Source: Xenoacremonium recifei (taxonomy: Eukaryota > Ascomycota > Sordariomycetes > Hypocreales > Nectriaceae). From it: a stretch of DNA of 64,000 nt. The notes beneath the pieces are model-generated. The model saw only the letters and a program-made list of their open reading frames with translations. It did no database searches and was not told the origin of the DNA. Below are positions 10,891 to 21,425 of the stretch, piece by piece; positions within the stretch are counted from its first letter, which is position 1, and each line of letters opens with the position of its first letter. The stretch lies in assembly GCA_012184525.1 (NCBI GenBank), contig WOFQ01000022.1, positions 248,001 through 312,000 of the forward strand, given 5' to 3'. Made by a program: the position numbers and the translations under genes.

Positions 10891-11806
10891 CGTACCGTCT
10901 CTTGGGGATGTGAGAAGAGAAGGAAAAGGCTCAGAGGCGACAAAGACACGCAAATCCTCAAACCTGGCCGGCGAGAATCTGTTGCTGTGCTGCTGGGGTT
11001 AGTCGTCCCTGGGGTGTTGGGTGGAAGTGGTCGCGATATCGTAGTTCACAACGAAAAATCCAAGTCCGGTGGAGGGCTTGGTTGTGCCTTTGGTAAGTTT
11101 GCGCTAGCCGCATGGGGCAAGGCCACGTTGGAGATGAAGCGAAAGTCGGTCTTGCGGGAGGTGCTTAGGGCTAACAGACCTAGAGCACCCAAGCCGAGAA
11201 TTTTCCGGGCGGTCGAGTCCGATTTTGTGTGCCGGCCAACGGAGGCCAGCTGAGTGGGTCGCGGACCGGCGGGAGATCACGGGGCATGCTTCACGTGATT
11301 TCGGTGAAGGCTGATGCGACCATCCGACATCATCATCTGAGTCAGCAAGTTCATGAGATCCAGGGCACGGGGATATCGCGGAGGTGAAACATGACGACAA
11401 CGTTCCCATGCGACGTGCCCTCGATAGGCAAATTTAGAAAATCGGATCTCAGACACCTGTTCGCATCCCGTATATCAGCCTGAATTATTATATGCCCGCC
11501 CCTTCAATAATGAAGCAATGACGCAAGTTCTGCCGCCGTACCATGGATGCATCCGTCTATCCTCGTCACCTCGTCAAGGTCGTCATGAGTTTCCCTTCCT
11601 ATGGTCCAGTCTAGGTATTTTACAACTTGTTTGTTCTATAGCACTCGAGCCGCAAGCAAAGATCCCTGAATGATGTCAATCGCGTAGTCCACCCTGTGCT
11701 CTGTCAAACCGTATCGACGCCATGTGCACCCCTGATCGGACGAGTTCGCCAGCCCGTCTCCATTGCCAACCGATGTAACATGCAACCAGGAAGACTGCAT
11801 AGCATA
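10891..11806. other. Promoter of uL13 and 3' flank of the BAG gene
   Basis: About 0.9 kb between two minus-strand genes. It should carry the uL13 promoter. Plus-strand frames here overlap the uL13 first exon and intron and are not credible genes. Confidence 0.4.
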
Positions 11807-12916
11807 CTATGAGTCTCTGGCGGTATCCAATCGTTTCAACGTTTCCTGGACCTTGAGGATCAGGGCTTTCCTCTGCGCCCGAACCTCAGCGTTACCCTCG
11901 CTGTCAACGCAATCCAGCTTCAGCAGGATTTGCTGCATAATGGTCTCAGATAGTTTCCGGTGCTCGTCCACTCGCTTCTTAGAGTCTGAAGGGGGGGCAG
12001 CGATGTAGTCGGCGCAAAGAGCCGAAAACTTCTCTGTGAACTCGTTCGAGATATCGTTCAGCTGTTTCATAGGACCTGTTGCGGGGACGGGCTGGGCTTT
12101 GGTGGGAAGGGGAGGTGACCTCGGACCATCGAACGTAGAATTGCTGTCTCGAGGGCTGCTTGTGGCAACTGAGCTGCCATCACCACCATCACCCTTCTTC
12201 TTGCTGCGCTTCTTCTTGTTACGACGCTTCTTAGTGTCTTCCCGAGGAGCGTCAACAATGACCATCTCCTCCTCAGATATGCTGCTACCATCGTCGATAT
12301 CAGGGATGACAGCCATCAACTCGCTGTTGTTCTTGACGCCATAATCACGGACAGGTGCCATGGGGTCTTTCAGCTGCTTGCCCTTGTATAGAAGCTTCAC
12401 TCGTCGGGTAGCCCGTTCAGAGATCTCCATCATGAGCCCAATTCGATTCCGGACGTCCTGAACACGCAACTGGCCGTCGCCAATGGCATATGCTGGGAAG
12501 TGTGCGGGGTATGTAACGCCCTTGTTCTTGATCAACAGGACATCGTCTTCAGGCTGTGGCGGGACGGCCGAGTGCGATCGTGGGTAGTATTGGGCCTCGG
12601 AGACATCGTCCAGATCTTGAGAAGTGATGTAACTAAAGTCTTCATCGGTGACGGCCGGGGGACCGCCGAGGGAGGAGGTATAGGGCGAAATCTGTTCGCG
12701 GCTAATGGGCCAACCGTATCTCGACATTGTCAAAGGAACGGCAACGAGGACTGCGAGACTGCTGTAGACGACGCTCGGGGGGATGCCAAGGGTCTCGGAG
12801 ATGTACTCGCTCGACTCCTGGAAGGCGCTGGAGAGGTTGAACAGCGTCCCGTTGAGATAGGACGTGATGTTTTGTAGGGCACCGGAGGATGCCACCAGCT
12901 CCTGGGCGGAATCCAC
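11807..12916 (-). CDS. BAG-domain Hsp70 co-chaperone (Snl1/Bag1-like), 5' end unresolved
   Basis: An open frame of 369 residues. BAG proteins bind the Hsp70 ATPase domain and promote nucleotide exchange; yeast Snl1 is membrane-anchored with a cytosolic BAG domain. In order: a hydrophobic segment at about 46-66 (SVVYSSLAVLVAVPLTM), a ubiquitin-like region at about 125-205 including LLYKGKQLKD, a Lys-rich stretch (TKKRRNKKKRSKKK), and a C-terminal helical BAG region at about 285-365. The frame begins at a GTG codon; the next stop upstream is 18 codons away with no ATG between, and the first internal ATG follows the membrane segment. Either a short upstream exon is missing from this model or initiation is non-AUG. 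The domain identity is firmer than the start. Confidence 0.75.
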   Translation of the reverse strand: MDSAQELVASSGALQNITSYLNGTLFNLSSAFQESSEYISETLGIPPSVVYSSLAVLVAVPLTMSRYGWPISREQISPYTSSLGGPPAVTDEDFSYITSQDLDDVSEAQYYPRSHSAVPPQPEDDVLLIKNKGVTYPAHFPAYAIGDGQLRVQDVRNRIGLMMEISERATRRVKLLYKGKQLKDPMAPVRDYGVKNNSELMAVIPDIDDGSSISEEEMVIVDAPREDTKKRRNKKKRSKKKGDGGDGSSVATSSPRDSNSTFDGPRSPPLPTKAQPVPATGPMKQLNDISNEFTEKFSALCADYIAAPPSDSKKRVDEHRKLSETIMQQILLKLDCVDSEGNAEVRAQRKALILKVQETLKRLDTARDS

Positions 12917-14108
12917 CTTGTCGTCGGTGCTAAGGTGGCCCCGGAAGAGGACACCCTAGACGCAAGCGTTGCAGCAGCAGTCGACCACGACCAAGGTCAT
13001 GTAGGTGAGGCAAAGAGTCGGCGGCGGTGGGAGACTGAGCCTGAGCGCACGCAGGTGAGCACGCAGCGCAGCGCAACTAAGGTCGTCTCGTGGGCTGATG
13101 TGGAGCGCAGGTGGGCAGCAGCAGCGGCGAGCAGGACAGTGGCGGCAGCGGACGGCGATCACCAGCCCAAATTCCAGGGTCCTCCCAGCGAGCAGATGGA
13201 TGAGGCTGGCGGATTGGCGGTGCGCACGAGTGCGTTGGCAGCGGGGGGGCCGACGCAGCTTCTGGCAATAGCCTCTTTCGTGCGAGGGGGTGGTCGGAAG
13301 GGAATGGATGCGAGCGAGCGAGCGAAGCGCAGTTGGTCGAGGATCGCGCAGTGGATGGTGATGCTGCAGAGGCGGAGGACGTGGTGATTGGCGGAAGAGG
13401 TTTCGCAAGGACAGACTCGACACGCGCGGGCGGAGATCAGGTGAAGGTCGGAGTTCCGTGAGACGGAGGAAATGAAGAAGAGAAAGAGGGAGATGGAGGA
13501 GAACGGCGCCTCAATGGGATTGCGTGTCGACGATGGATTGGGGGCCGAGATGTCTGGATGGAGGTTGCAGTTGAGAGGCAACGATGGGGAGAAATTCGAG
13601 GCCAGCTCAGCGGCCAGGCCTGGACTGGGCTGGGCTGGGAGGGCTCCTTCCCGTCCCGTCTCAGCCCCAGTGCAGCGGGTGTTCAGGGGCGTTAGGGGAC
13701 CAAATGCGCTACCCGCGGGGACGGTTTAGCGTGATGCACTGATTTGTTTCCATAACCGGGGCGCCCGCGATTATGAGATCTCGGGGGAATTAGGGGATTA
13801 TCTAAGGTGCCCGGTTCTCCAGACAGGGCACCTTCCAGCAGCGATTAATTACAGCGGCTACAGGCCTGGAAGCCGCTGGAAGCCCGCCCGGGCACCTCAT
13901 CGGCCGCCGCCCGCCCTCGGGAATTGCATCATCGAAGCCGCCGCCGTTGCATCTCTGATTGATTGACAAATCCACATCGCAAATTCTCAAGCAGCTCTGT
14001 GATTCCAAATCGACTGTCCACGCCTGGGCTTCCTTACCTTACCTATTTATTCGAAGCTTCCTCCCGCGTCAATTCTAGTCTGTCCACCTCAATCCCACAA
14101 CAACCTCC
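12917..14108. other. Divergent promoter region of BAG and glutaredoxin genes
   Basis: About 1.2 kb between a minus-strand and a plus-strand gene. In the 400 bases upstream of the BAG frame there is only one minus-strand ATG, at 13000. CCTTACCTTACCT lies at 14032-14044, about 65 bases before the glutaredoxin ATG. No further gene is supported. Confidence 0.4.
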
Positions 14109-14658
14109 ATGAACTTCGTCCGCAGATTCCTCTGGTCCGCCCCGAATCCCGCAATCATGGCCGACGCAACCACCAAAGTCAACCAGATCGTCAACGACAA
14201 CGCAGTCGGTACGTCTATCCTCCCGCCTGCGCCGCCTGGCAGCTTGACAGCGGCCTGCGGCGGTGGGGCGCATGCACCGGATGCGATCCCATCTGGCCAT
14301 CTGCCAGGATTGTGCTGACTGCATGGCCTCTAGTCGTCTTTTCCAAGTCGTACTGCCCCTACTGCCGCGCCTCCAAGCGGACGCTGCAGCAGCTGGGTGC
14401 CGAGTTCGAGGCCCTTGAGCTCGATGAGATGAGTGAGTTCTTGATGAAACACGCCTGAGAGACGTTCAGCCACTAATAAAAGCTCAAGGCGACGGCGGTG
14501 CTATTCAGGATGCCCTTGAGCAGCTCACCGGCCAGCGCACCGTGCCCAACATCTTCATCCAGCACAAGTCCATTGGCGGCAATTCTGACCTGCAGTCGCT
14601 TCTCTCTGCGGGCAAGCTGAAGGGCCTATTGAAGCAGGCTGGTGCATTGGATGCGTAA
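14109..14658 (+). CDS. Dithiol glutaredoxin
   Basis: Three exons (14109-14208, 14334-14432, 14489-14658) encode 122 residues. Dithiol glutaredoxins use glutathione to reduce protein disulfides and mixed disulfides. The active site CPYC is at residues 41-44. The cis-proline motif TVPNIF and the glutathione-contacting GGNSDL stretch follow at the expected spacing. The first 16 residues (MNFVRRFLWSAPNPAI) are basic and amphipathic and could be a mitochondrial presequence. A second in-frame ATG at 14157 starts MADATTKVNQIV, where short cytosolic glutaredoxins usually begin. Two isoforms from one mRNA are therefore possible, as known for yeast Grx2. Both introns join in phase. The gene converges on the AIM18-like gene. 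Confidence 0.9.
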
Positions 14659-15000
14659 GGACACTCTAGCATCTGGGGGCGGCGTTTGGTGATATTCCTG
14701 GGAGAAGGGTTCAGAGGCTGATAGATAGCTGCATCTTCAGATCCAAAATTTAGACGATCGCGCAGAAGTCCTAAACGGCAGCGCGCCGGATATAATATAG
14801 AGAATCCAGCCTTGGTTCTGCATGGTTCCTAATGTCTTAACGCAGTGAGGGATGTGATAACCAGAAGCCGTTACGCTATGCGCTTGAGTTGGGACCCCTT
14901 CGTGTTCTAGTCTTACACTTGTCGCTCTTAATTTTCCTATAATACATTCATATGATTTCATGCTCAATGGTCCAAGGATGCAAAGCTTGTGCGCACAGGC
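14659..15000. other. Short convergent 3' region
   Basis: About 340 bases between the 3' ends of the glutaredoxin and AIM18-like genes. AT-rich patches fit polyadenylation sites on either strand. No gene is seen. Confidence 0.4.
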
Positions 15001-16152
15001 TTAAACAACCTGCGTGGCAACAGTCCCAACGGGCCTCTCGACAAACTCCATGACTCCATTGATGATGTTCTTGCGCGCCTCCTCAGATGCCACCTTCTTC
15101 CCGGACAAGTAGTTGAGCCACAGCAATCTCGACAGACGCTCATCCTCCACCGTACCCATGAGTTCCGTCTTGGGTTCCCGGAAGTCGCCGGAGTTGTATG
15201 TGATGGACAGCTGGCCAGCCTCGTCGCGGACCAGCACCAGCTCCTTCTTCCTGGGCACCTGACCGCGGTTGAACAGCATCTTGAAGGTCTTCATGGCAGC
15301 TCCAAATGCCTCGTCATTGTAGGCTGGGTCGCGTCCTGTGCGGGCACCAATGGCTCGGACGAGGCCGTCGCGCAGGTGGTGAAAGTCGGTATCCTTGACG
15401 GGGGTGATGCGGAAGGCACTTCGGCAACCGGCATCCTTAAGAAGCGTGTTCCATGTCTCCTCACCCTCAATAGGATCTTCCAAAGCCTTGCGCAGAGCCT
15501 CCTTTTCTGACGGTATCAGCGTGGTGGCCGCCGAGTTGATCTTCTTGACAAGGTAGTGTTGGAGCTTGGCAATGTCCTGTGTTGCGACGTAGAAGCCCAC
15601 CACGTAAACCTCAATGCCGATGAACGTCACCGTTCGAGTTCCCAACCCAACAAGAGTGAACTCGGTGCCTTGGTTCTTGTTGATAGAGGCGGCAATGGGC
15701 GACTCGGGTTGTTGCGACTTGGAGGGGACATCAACCTCAATCAAGCGTGGAAACAGCTTCACGGTGGTATTTCCCGTCGGTACAATCTCTCGCCCATCCT
15801 CGTCATGCAGCACAACCTTGCGCTTCTCGCCGTCTTCAGTCTTGAAGACTTCCGTCGGTACGGGAGCATCACATTTCACAGCAACCTTCTCTTTCTCCTT
15901 CTGCAAGTCGATGGCCTTCTTGAGCTTCCAGGCTGTATAGATGAAGGAGATGATACCGGCGACAGCTCCGGCAGCGAGGAAAGCGGTGCGGTTGTACTCG
16001 TAGTCGCGGCGCTTCGCATTGAGACGGTTGACATCGAACTCATCGCCAAGTCGAGATTGACGCTGCGAGGAGATGGTTCTTCGGGCAGTTCGGGCGCACT
16101 GGAGGCGGGCTTGGGTCCGTAGCACCGGCCGGATCGTGGAGGGACGGAGCAT
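15001..16152 (-). CDS. AIM18: AIM18-like mitochondrial protein with chalcone-isomerase-like fold
   Basis: A single exon of 383 residues. The first 35 residues are rich in Arg, Ser and Thr with no acidic residue (MLRPSTIRPVLRTQARLQCA onward), a typical mitochondrial targeting sequence. A hydrophobic segment follows at about 57-76 (TAFLAAGAVAGIISFIYTAW), suggesting inner-membrane anchoring. From about 165 to the end the protein matches the chalcone-isomerase-like domain of fungal AIM18/AIM46 proteins, including TEFTLVGLGTRTVTFIGIEV and VYVVGFYVA. In yeast these proteins are heme-binding and not known to act as isomerases; their exact role is unsettled. The ATG at 16150-16152 is the first in frame and begins the targeting sequence. 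Confidence 0.85.
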   Translation of the reverse strand: MLRPSTIRPVLRTQARLQCARTARRTISSQRQSRLGDEFDVNRLNAKRRDYEYNRTAFLAAGAVAGIISFIYTAWKLKKAIDLQKEKEKVAVKCDAPVPTEVFKTEDGEKRKVVLHDEDGREIVPTGNTTVKLFPRLIEVDVPSKSQQPESPIAASINKNQGTEFTLVGLGTRTVTFIGIEVYVVGFYVATQDIAKLQHYLVKKINSAATTLIPSEKEALRKALEDPIEGEETWNTLLKDAGCRSAFRITPVKDTDFHHLRDGLVRAIGARTGRDPAYNDEAFGAAMKTFKMLFNRGQVPRKKELVLVRDEAGQLSITYNSGDFREPKTELMGTVEDERLSRLLWLNYLSGKKVASEEARKNIINGVMEFVERPVGTVATQVV

Positions 16153-17923
16153 CGCGGGGTTCGGTCGGCAGCAATATTTGTCAGATAGTATCGCAGCTTC
16201 AGAGCAAGTCCATTGATGGGATGGTCTGCTGGGTAAGGGTCTTGGATCTCGGGGAGTTGCAGTCTGTAGATCTCAAAATCTCCCAAGAAGTCGTCTTAAT
16301 GACGAGAAACGTACGAGTGCCCCACTGATGCTCTTATCTAATCGCTCATGATGCATCTCCAACTTGGCCAGCATCTTGCCCTACCCTAGAGCTGTAAGTG
16401 GTTCAGGAGGAGAATAGTGTTGGGCGAAAATGATTGGTATTTATTGGTCTTTTTCTCTCTCGAATAAATTCTACACTATTTTTGAAAACATTCAAGCTTG
16501 CGCTTCTATTCTTGTTTGGTATCTGAAGCGGGGTTGTGACGAGAATTGGCGGCGCGTACGTGCATAAGATTCCTGGGCATCACACTTAGCGGAGGAAGTG
16601 CATGGAGATTGGACCAAAAATATGCGAGACCGTTCTCAAGAATACCTACCTGCGTCTTTTCCTCTTTGTGGATTCAATCACAATAGAGCACCTTCCCACA
16701 CATGATCACAATAATACCTGGGCTTTTCTGCCATCACAGATAGTGAATGAAGTTCGGTCTCATGACGAAACCGAGGGATCACAAGCATCCCATTTCACCG
16801 TGACAAACACAACCTAGTTTCATGTCGGGAGGCTCACATCCTCGTCACTGGGTTCTTCAGTCTTGGATACTGTGAAGCTGATGTTTAAGGCAGCGCGATC
16901 ATGTGATGAATCTCGAGCTCAAGTGACAACAAATTCACCTCAGCAGGCATAACATGCGATCATTACCAGCGGTCCGGAGTCGACCATCTGTTTGTCCAGG
17001 GCAGTGCAGAGAACGTGCACGTATCACCAACTCTAGACTCGATACTGCACGCAACGGGTATTGAATCTTGTCCAACGGAGTCACAGTGCATGCCTTCCAT
17101 TCATCCCGTCACAGGCGTTGGTCACCCGAAGACAGTCCACTGGCGGCTACGTACAGGGCACTTGGGCAAAGCCAGCCACTAGAAAAACGTCCCGCGAGGC
17201 TGAGAGGGCCTGAATAAGCGCCCTGCCGCTCCCCGGTGATAGCCTGGAGCCCAGACGGGACCTAACCCGCAGCAGCCCGTCCAGTGAGAATTGTCTCCGC
17301 CCCGTTTCGGCTCCCGCCTGGGCCTCCACAGTTGCTCTAGACACCTTAGGTAAGGTAAGTTTCCCAACCTGAGGTGCCTTGATGCTTTCGCTGCCACCAC
17401 CAAACAAGCCCACCACCATTATTCATCCAGCAGCACCAGCAGCAGCACCGCTCCCGCTGCCAACCAACCTTACGCACCTCACTCCCGCCTGCATCTGGCC
17501 TGGCCTGGCCTGACCAGTCAGACGCTTCCCATCTCCTGGATCTTCTCCCCTCCCTCCGCTTCTCCAGCAGGCAGGCAGGCAGTCTGCTGAGCGAAACACC
17601 AGCGCCCCTCGTCGAAGCATCACCACCCGCTACAGCTACAGCCGTACAGCATCTCGAGGGCGCCTCGCCGCGGAAGTTGCCGAGAGCAGTGTTTGCCAGG
17701 TGGCCAGCCGTTGGACTCGTCAGGTCCGGACCCTCTTCTAGGACCGACTGATCTCCTGGGGCCCTTTTCCAGCGGCCTTCTCCTTGCCTCCTCGCAGCCT
17801 CCCTCGTCACCGACCGTCCCCGTTGGGCCTCAAGCGCCCGCCCTCGAAACACATCTCTAGAGGCAGCCTTACGTTCATCACTGCTTGTTGCTGTTCCGAC
17901 CATCTTCTCCTCTCACAGCCATC
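16153..17923. other. Divergent promoter region of AIM18-like and F-box genes
   Basis: About 1.8 kb. The right part (about 17380-17920) is CT-rich and is probably the long leader of the F-box gene. AGGTAAGGTAAG occurs at 17348-17359. A minus-strand open frame (17346-17903) lies opposite this leader and has no recognisable domain. Confidence 0.4.
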
Positions 17924-20286
17924 ATGGCTGCCCGCTTAGGCGCCATCGTCGCCGACGACCAGGATGACTCGCGGTCCTCGTCGAGCAACTCCCCCGCCCC
18001 CGCCGACAACGAGGAGTCCGATTTCTTTCTTAACGCGAACGATTCGCAGTCCTCCATCGGCGTGCCCAACTTCCAGGACATGCAGGTCGACGACACCTGC
18101 TGGCCGCCCGTGAATCGGCTGCCCAACGAGATCCTCATCAGCGTCTTCGGCCGCCTGAGCGCCTCGCACGACCTCTTCCATGCCATGCTCGTCTCCAAGC
18201 GCTGGGCCCGCAACATCGTCGATCTGCTCTGGCACCGCCCGTCGTGCACCAACTGGAAGAACCACGAGCGAATCTGCCAGACGCTGGCCCTCGAGCATCC
18301 CTTCTTTTCCTACCGCGACTTCATCAAGCGCCTCAACCTCGCCGCCCTGGCCGACAAGCTCAACGACGGCAGCGTCCGCCCCTTGGCTGTCTGCACGCGC
18401 GTTGAGCGCCTCACCCTCACCAACTGCCGCGGCCTGACCGACTCGGGCCTCATCGGCCTGGTCCAGAACAGCGCGTCGCTGCTGGCTCTCGATATCTCCA
18501 ACGACGAGAATATCACTGAGCAGTCCATCGTGGCCATCGCCGAGAACTGCAAACGCCTTCAGGGCCTAAACATTTCCGGATGCAAGAACATTTCGAACGA
18601 GAGCATGATTAAGCTGGCCGAAGCTTGCAAGTACATTAAGAGGGTAAGCTTTGAGCCCCTCTCATGGTCTATACACTTCTAACTGTCCGTCTCTAGTTGA
18701 AACTCAACGAGTGTGCCCAGCTACGAGACGATGCTATCCTAGCTTTTGCCCAGAACTGTCCCAATATTCTGGAGATCGACCTCCATCAGTGCACCCTAAT
18801 CGGCAACGAACCGGTCAACTCCCTACTGGCCCGTAGCAAATGTCTGCGTGAACTGCGACTGGCAAGTTGCGACCTCATCGACGACAACGCGTTCCTGACC
18901 CTGCCCCCGGGACGCAAATTTGAGCATCTCCGTATTCTCGATCTCACGTCCTGCCATCGCTTGACCGACGCCGCTGTCCAGAAGATTATCGATGTTGCCC
19001 CGCGACTCCGTAACTTGGTCCTCGCCAAGTGCCGCAATATCACCGATGCGGCCGTCCATGCCATTGCTCAGCTTGGCAAGAACCTCCACTACGTGCATCT
19101 CGGCCACTGTGGACTCATTACAGACGAGGGTGTTAAGAAACTGGTTCACAGCTGCAATCGCATTCGCTACATCGACCTGGGTTGCTGCACTTTGTTGACT
19201 GATGATTCGGTCAAGCGGCTGGCTCTCCTCCCCAAGCTCAAGAGAATCGGTCTCGTCAAGTGCAGCAACATCACTGACGATTCTGTGTTTGCTCTCGCCG
19301 AAGCTGCATTCCGACCCCGCGTTCGAAGAGACGTCAATGGTAACTTCGTCGGAGGGGAGTACTATGCTTCCAGCCTCGAGCGAGTTCATCTGAGTTATTG
19401 CGTGAATCTGACGCTCAAGGCAAGTCTCGTTCTTCCCCCTTTACACGAAAGTCAGACTGACCGATGTCCAGAGCATTATGAAGCTGTTGAACTCGTGTCC
19501 ACGACTCACTCACCTCAGTTTGACGGGCGTCGCTGCTTTCCAGAGAGATGACTTCCAGCCTTATTGCCGACAAGCTCCTCCAGGTACAGTCGATTTTGAG
19601 GCGTATAGCGTTGTGGTATCATGTGACTGATAATATTGTGTGTAGAGTTCACGCAGCACCAGAGAGATGTCTTCTGCGTCTTCTCCGGTAACATGGTGAC
19701 GAAGTTCCGAGACTTCCTCAATACCTCCCCCCAGTTCGAGGAGTTGCGAGAGGGGTTCTCCCGACCTCGGAATCACCTTACGCGACGAACAGGACAACTA
19801 GCTCCAGTCCGTCCTCCCGCAGCAGAAGGCGAGAACTTCGATGACGAGATGGCCGACGAGGAAAACGACTTTGAGGACGGCAGCGAGATGGTTATTGATG
19901 CACAGGCCCAGAATCCTGCTGGTCTCGAGTTTACTCTCGATGCAGCCCCCCTCCCAGGAGTCATGGTACCCGGACCGCCTCCTCCGATACCTACTCTAGG
20001 TACGAACCCCCCCTCGGGGCTGACCCGTCTCCTGTCGCAACACCTGGTGTCGCCGCCGGGGCTCATGTCACTGGCCAGCTTCGTTAACAACCACTCACTA
20101 GGCGGTGCTCCGCCTCTGTTTTTTCAGGGGTCTCTTCCCGCGAGCGTCGCGTCCGTGGGCAACAGCGCGGTTGGTCCGCCAGCCAACACGCCGAACGGAA
20201 GCCCGGCACCAGTAGGCGCCAGTACGGCGACGATCCATCGAGTCGAGGATGACGAGGACGAGGACCAGTCGGAGGTTATGAATTGA
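17924..20286 (+). CDS. grrA: F-box/LRR protein, Grr1/GrrA type
   Basis: Four exons (17924-18643, 18697-19419, 19472-19583, 19646-20286) encode 731 residues. Grr1-type proteins are substrate receptors of SCF ubiquitin ligases; in yeast Grr1 targets G1 cyclins and nutrient-signalling regulators, and Aspergillus GrrA is needed for ascospore formation. The F-box spans about 63-106 (NRLPNEILISVFGRLS onward, then LLWHRP). About a dozen leucine-rich repeats of the cysteine-containing type follow to about residue 500, for example RLTLTNCRGLTDSGLIGLV. The C-terminal part is acidic and Pro/Gly-rich, probably disordered. Intron 2 starts with GC rather than GT (AAG then GCAAGT), which gives the in-phase junction TLK/SIMKLLNSC. 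The ATG follows a CT-rich leader. Confidence 0.92.
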
Positions 20287-21425
20287 GGCGGTTGCTGTCA
20301 CGTAATCGCTATGAACGGGGATTCCATAAACAGGGGTGGCCATATTAGACGGCCCATTTGGGGTTTTTGCAATGCATTGTAAGTCATATCTTTCTTTATT
20401 TGCGTTCATCTGCCTTCTGAACTAACACCACTTGAGAAAGTTTTTGAGTGCGGTCCAATGTCACAAGCCATTCCATGATGCACAGCCCAGGGGTTTGATT
20501 TTTTGTTTGATACCGACTCGTCACCAGCACGACGAGCTTACGGAGGCACTTTTTTTTGCTGCAGACGATGCGCTACTTAGGGATACCACGACGAGACGAC
20601 GATAGCTTTGGAGGAAACGGACATGAATATGCGACATGACACAGAACGAACTTGAGACAACCCAGGTATATTAGCTTTGGAGGGGCGTTCACGATGGATT
20701 ATGGGTTGATCTCTGCCCTGGGGGAATGTTGTTATACCTAGGGTTCACTGATAGAATATGCTATATGATAAGGTCTTTTGATCATGTGCTGGGCTTCTGG
20801 TCTGCGTATGGTGATATGTGTGCGTAAAGGATCCTGGAGAACGAGCTGGACTCATCGGAGTTGCATTGTGATCTTTCAATATTGGACAAGGCGACCAAGT
20901 CCAACCTACCCTATACGAAGCCGTCAAACGAGAACCTGAGAATAATCATAAGCAGTTCAACGCATCTACTTAGCATCAGATTAGGAGGACATCAGCCAGG
21001 GCAGTGGCCAAATCCCGAACAGAAGCCCACGCTCGTAATAGCTGATCCTAAGAGTCGGACCCCCAAGAGCAAAGTCTTCGCGAAACTATGAAGATAATTC
21101 GGATATGACAGAACGGGAAGCTTTAGGGAGACACTTGGGATTACTTCTCCAACCCTGATCTAGATATTTGAACATGAAGCTGACGAGAGATAGACATGTT
21201 TTATGGCAGACTTCATCAAGAACAACTGTCACATATGCTAAGGGAATGCAAGTTAAAACGAATGTGGCTCAATTAAACGGGTATATGATCTCTATGCGTG
21301 CACTACGCACATCCGACTCGCTATCAACATCAAGCAATCCCATCAAACATCCTTGGTATGGCTAACAGCAAACAAAGAACAACTCCAGCGTTGTACAACT
21401 TCTATAGATTTTGTTTCTTGAGAGT
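20287..21425. other. Convergent 3' region of F-box and ammonium permease genes
   Basis: About 1.1 kb between convergent genes, AT-rich in parts, especially 20860-21370. No open frame with coding character was found. Confidence 0.4.

Noticed and set aside
17346..17903. 185-codon minus-strand frame
   Set aside because: It lies opposite the CT-rich leader of the F-box gene and has no domain.
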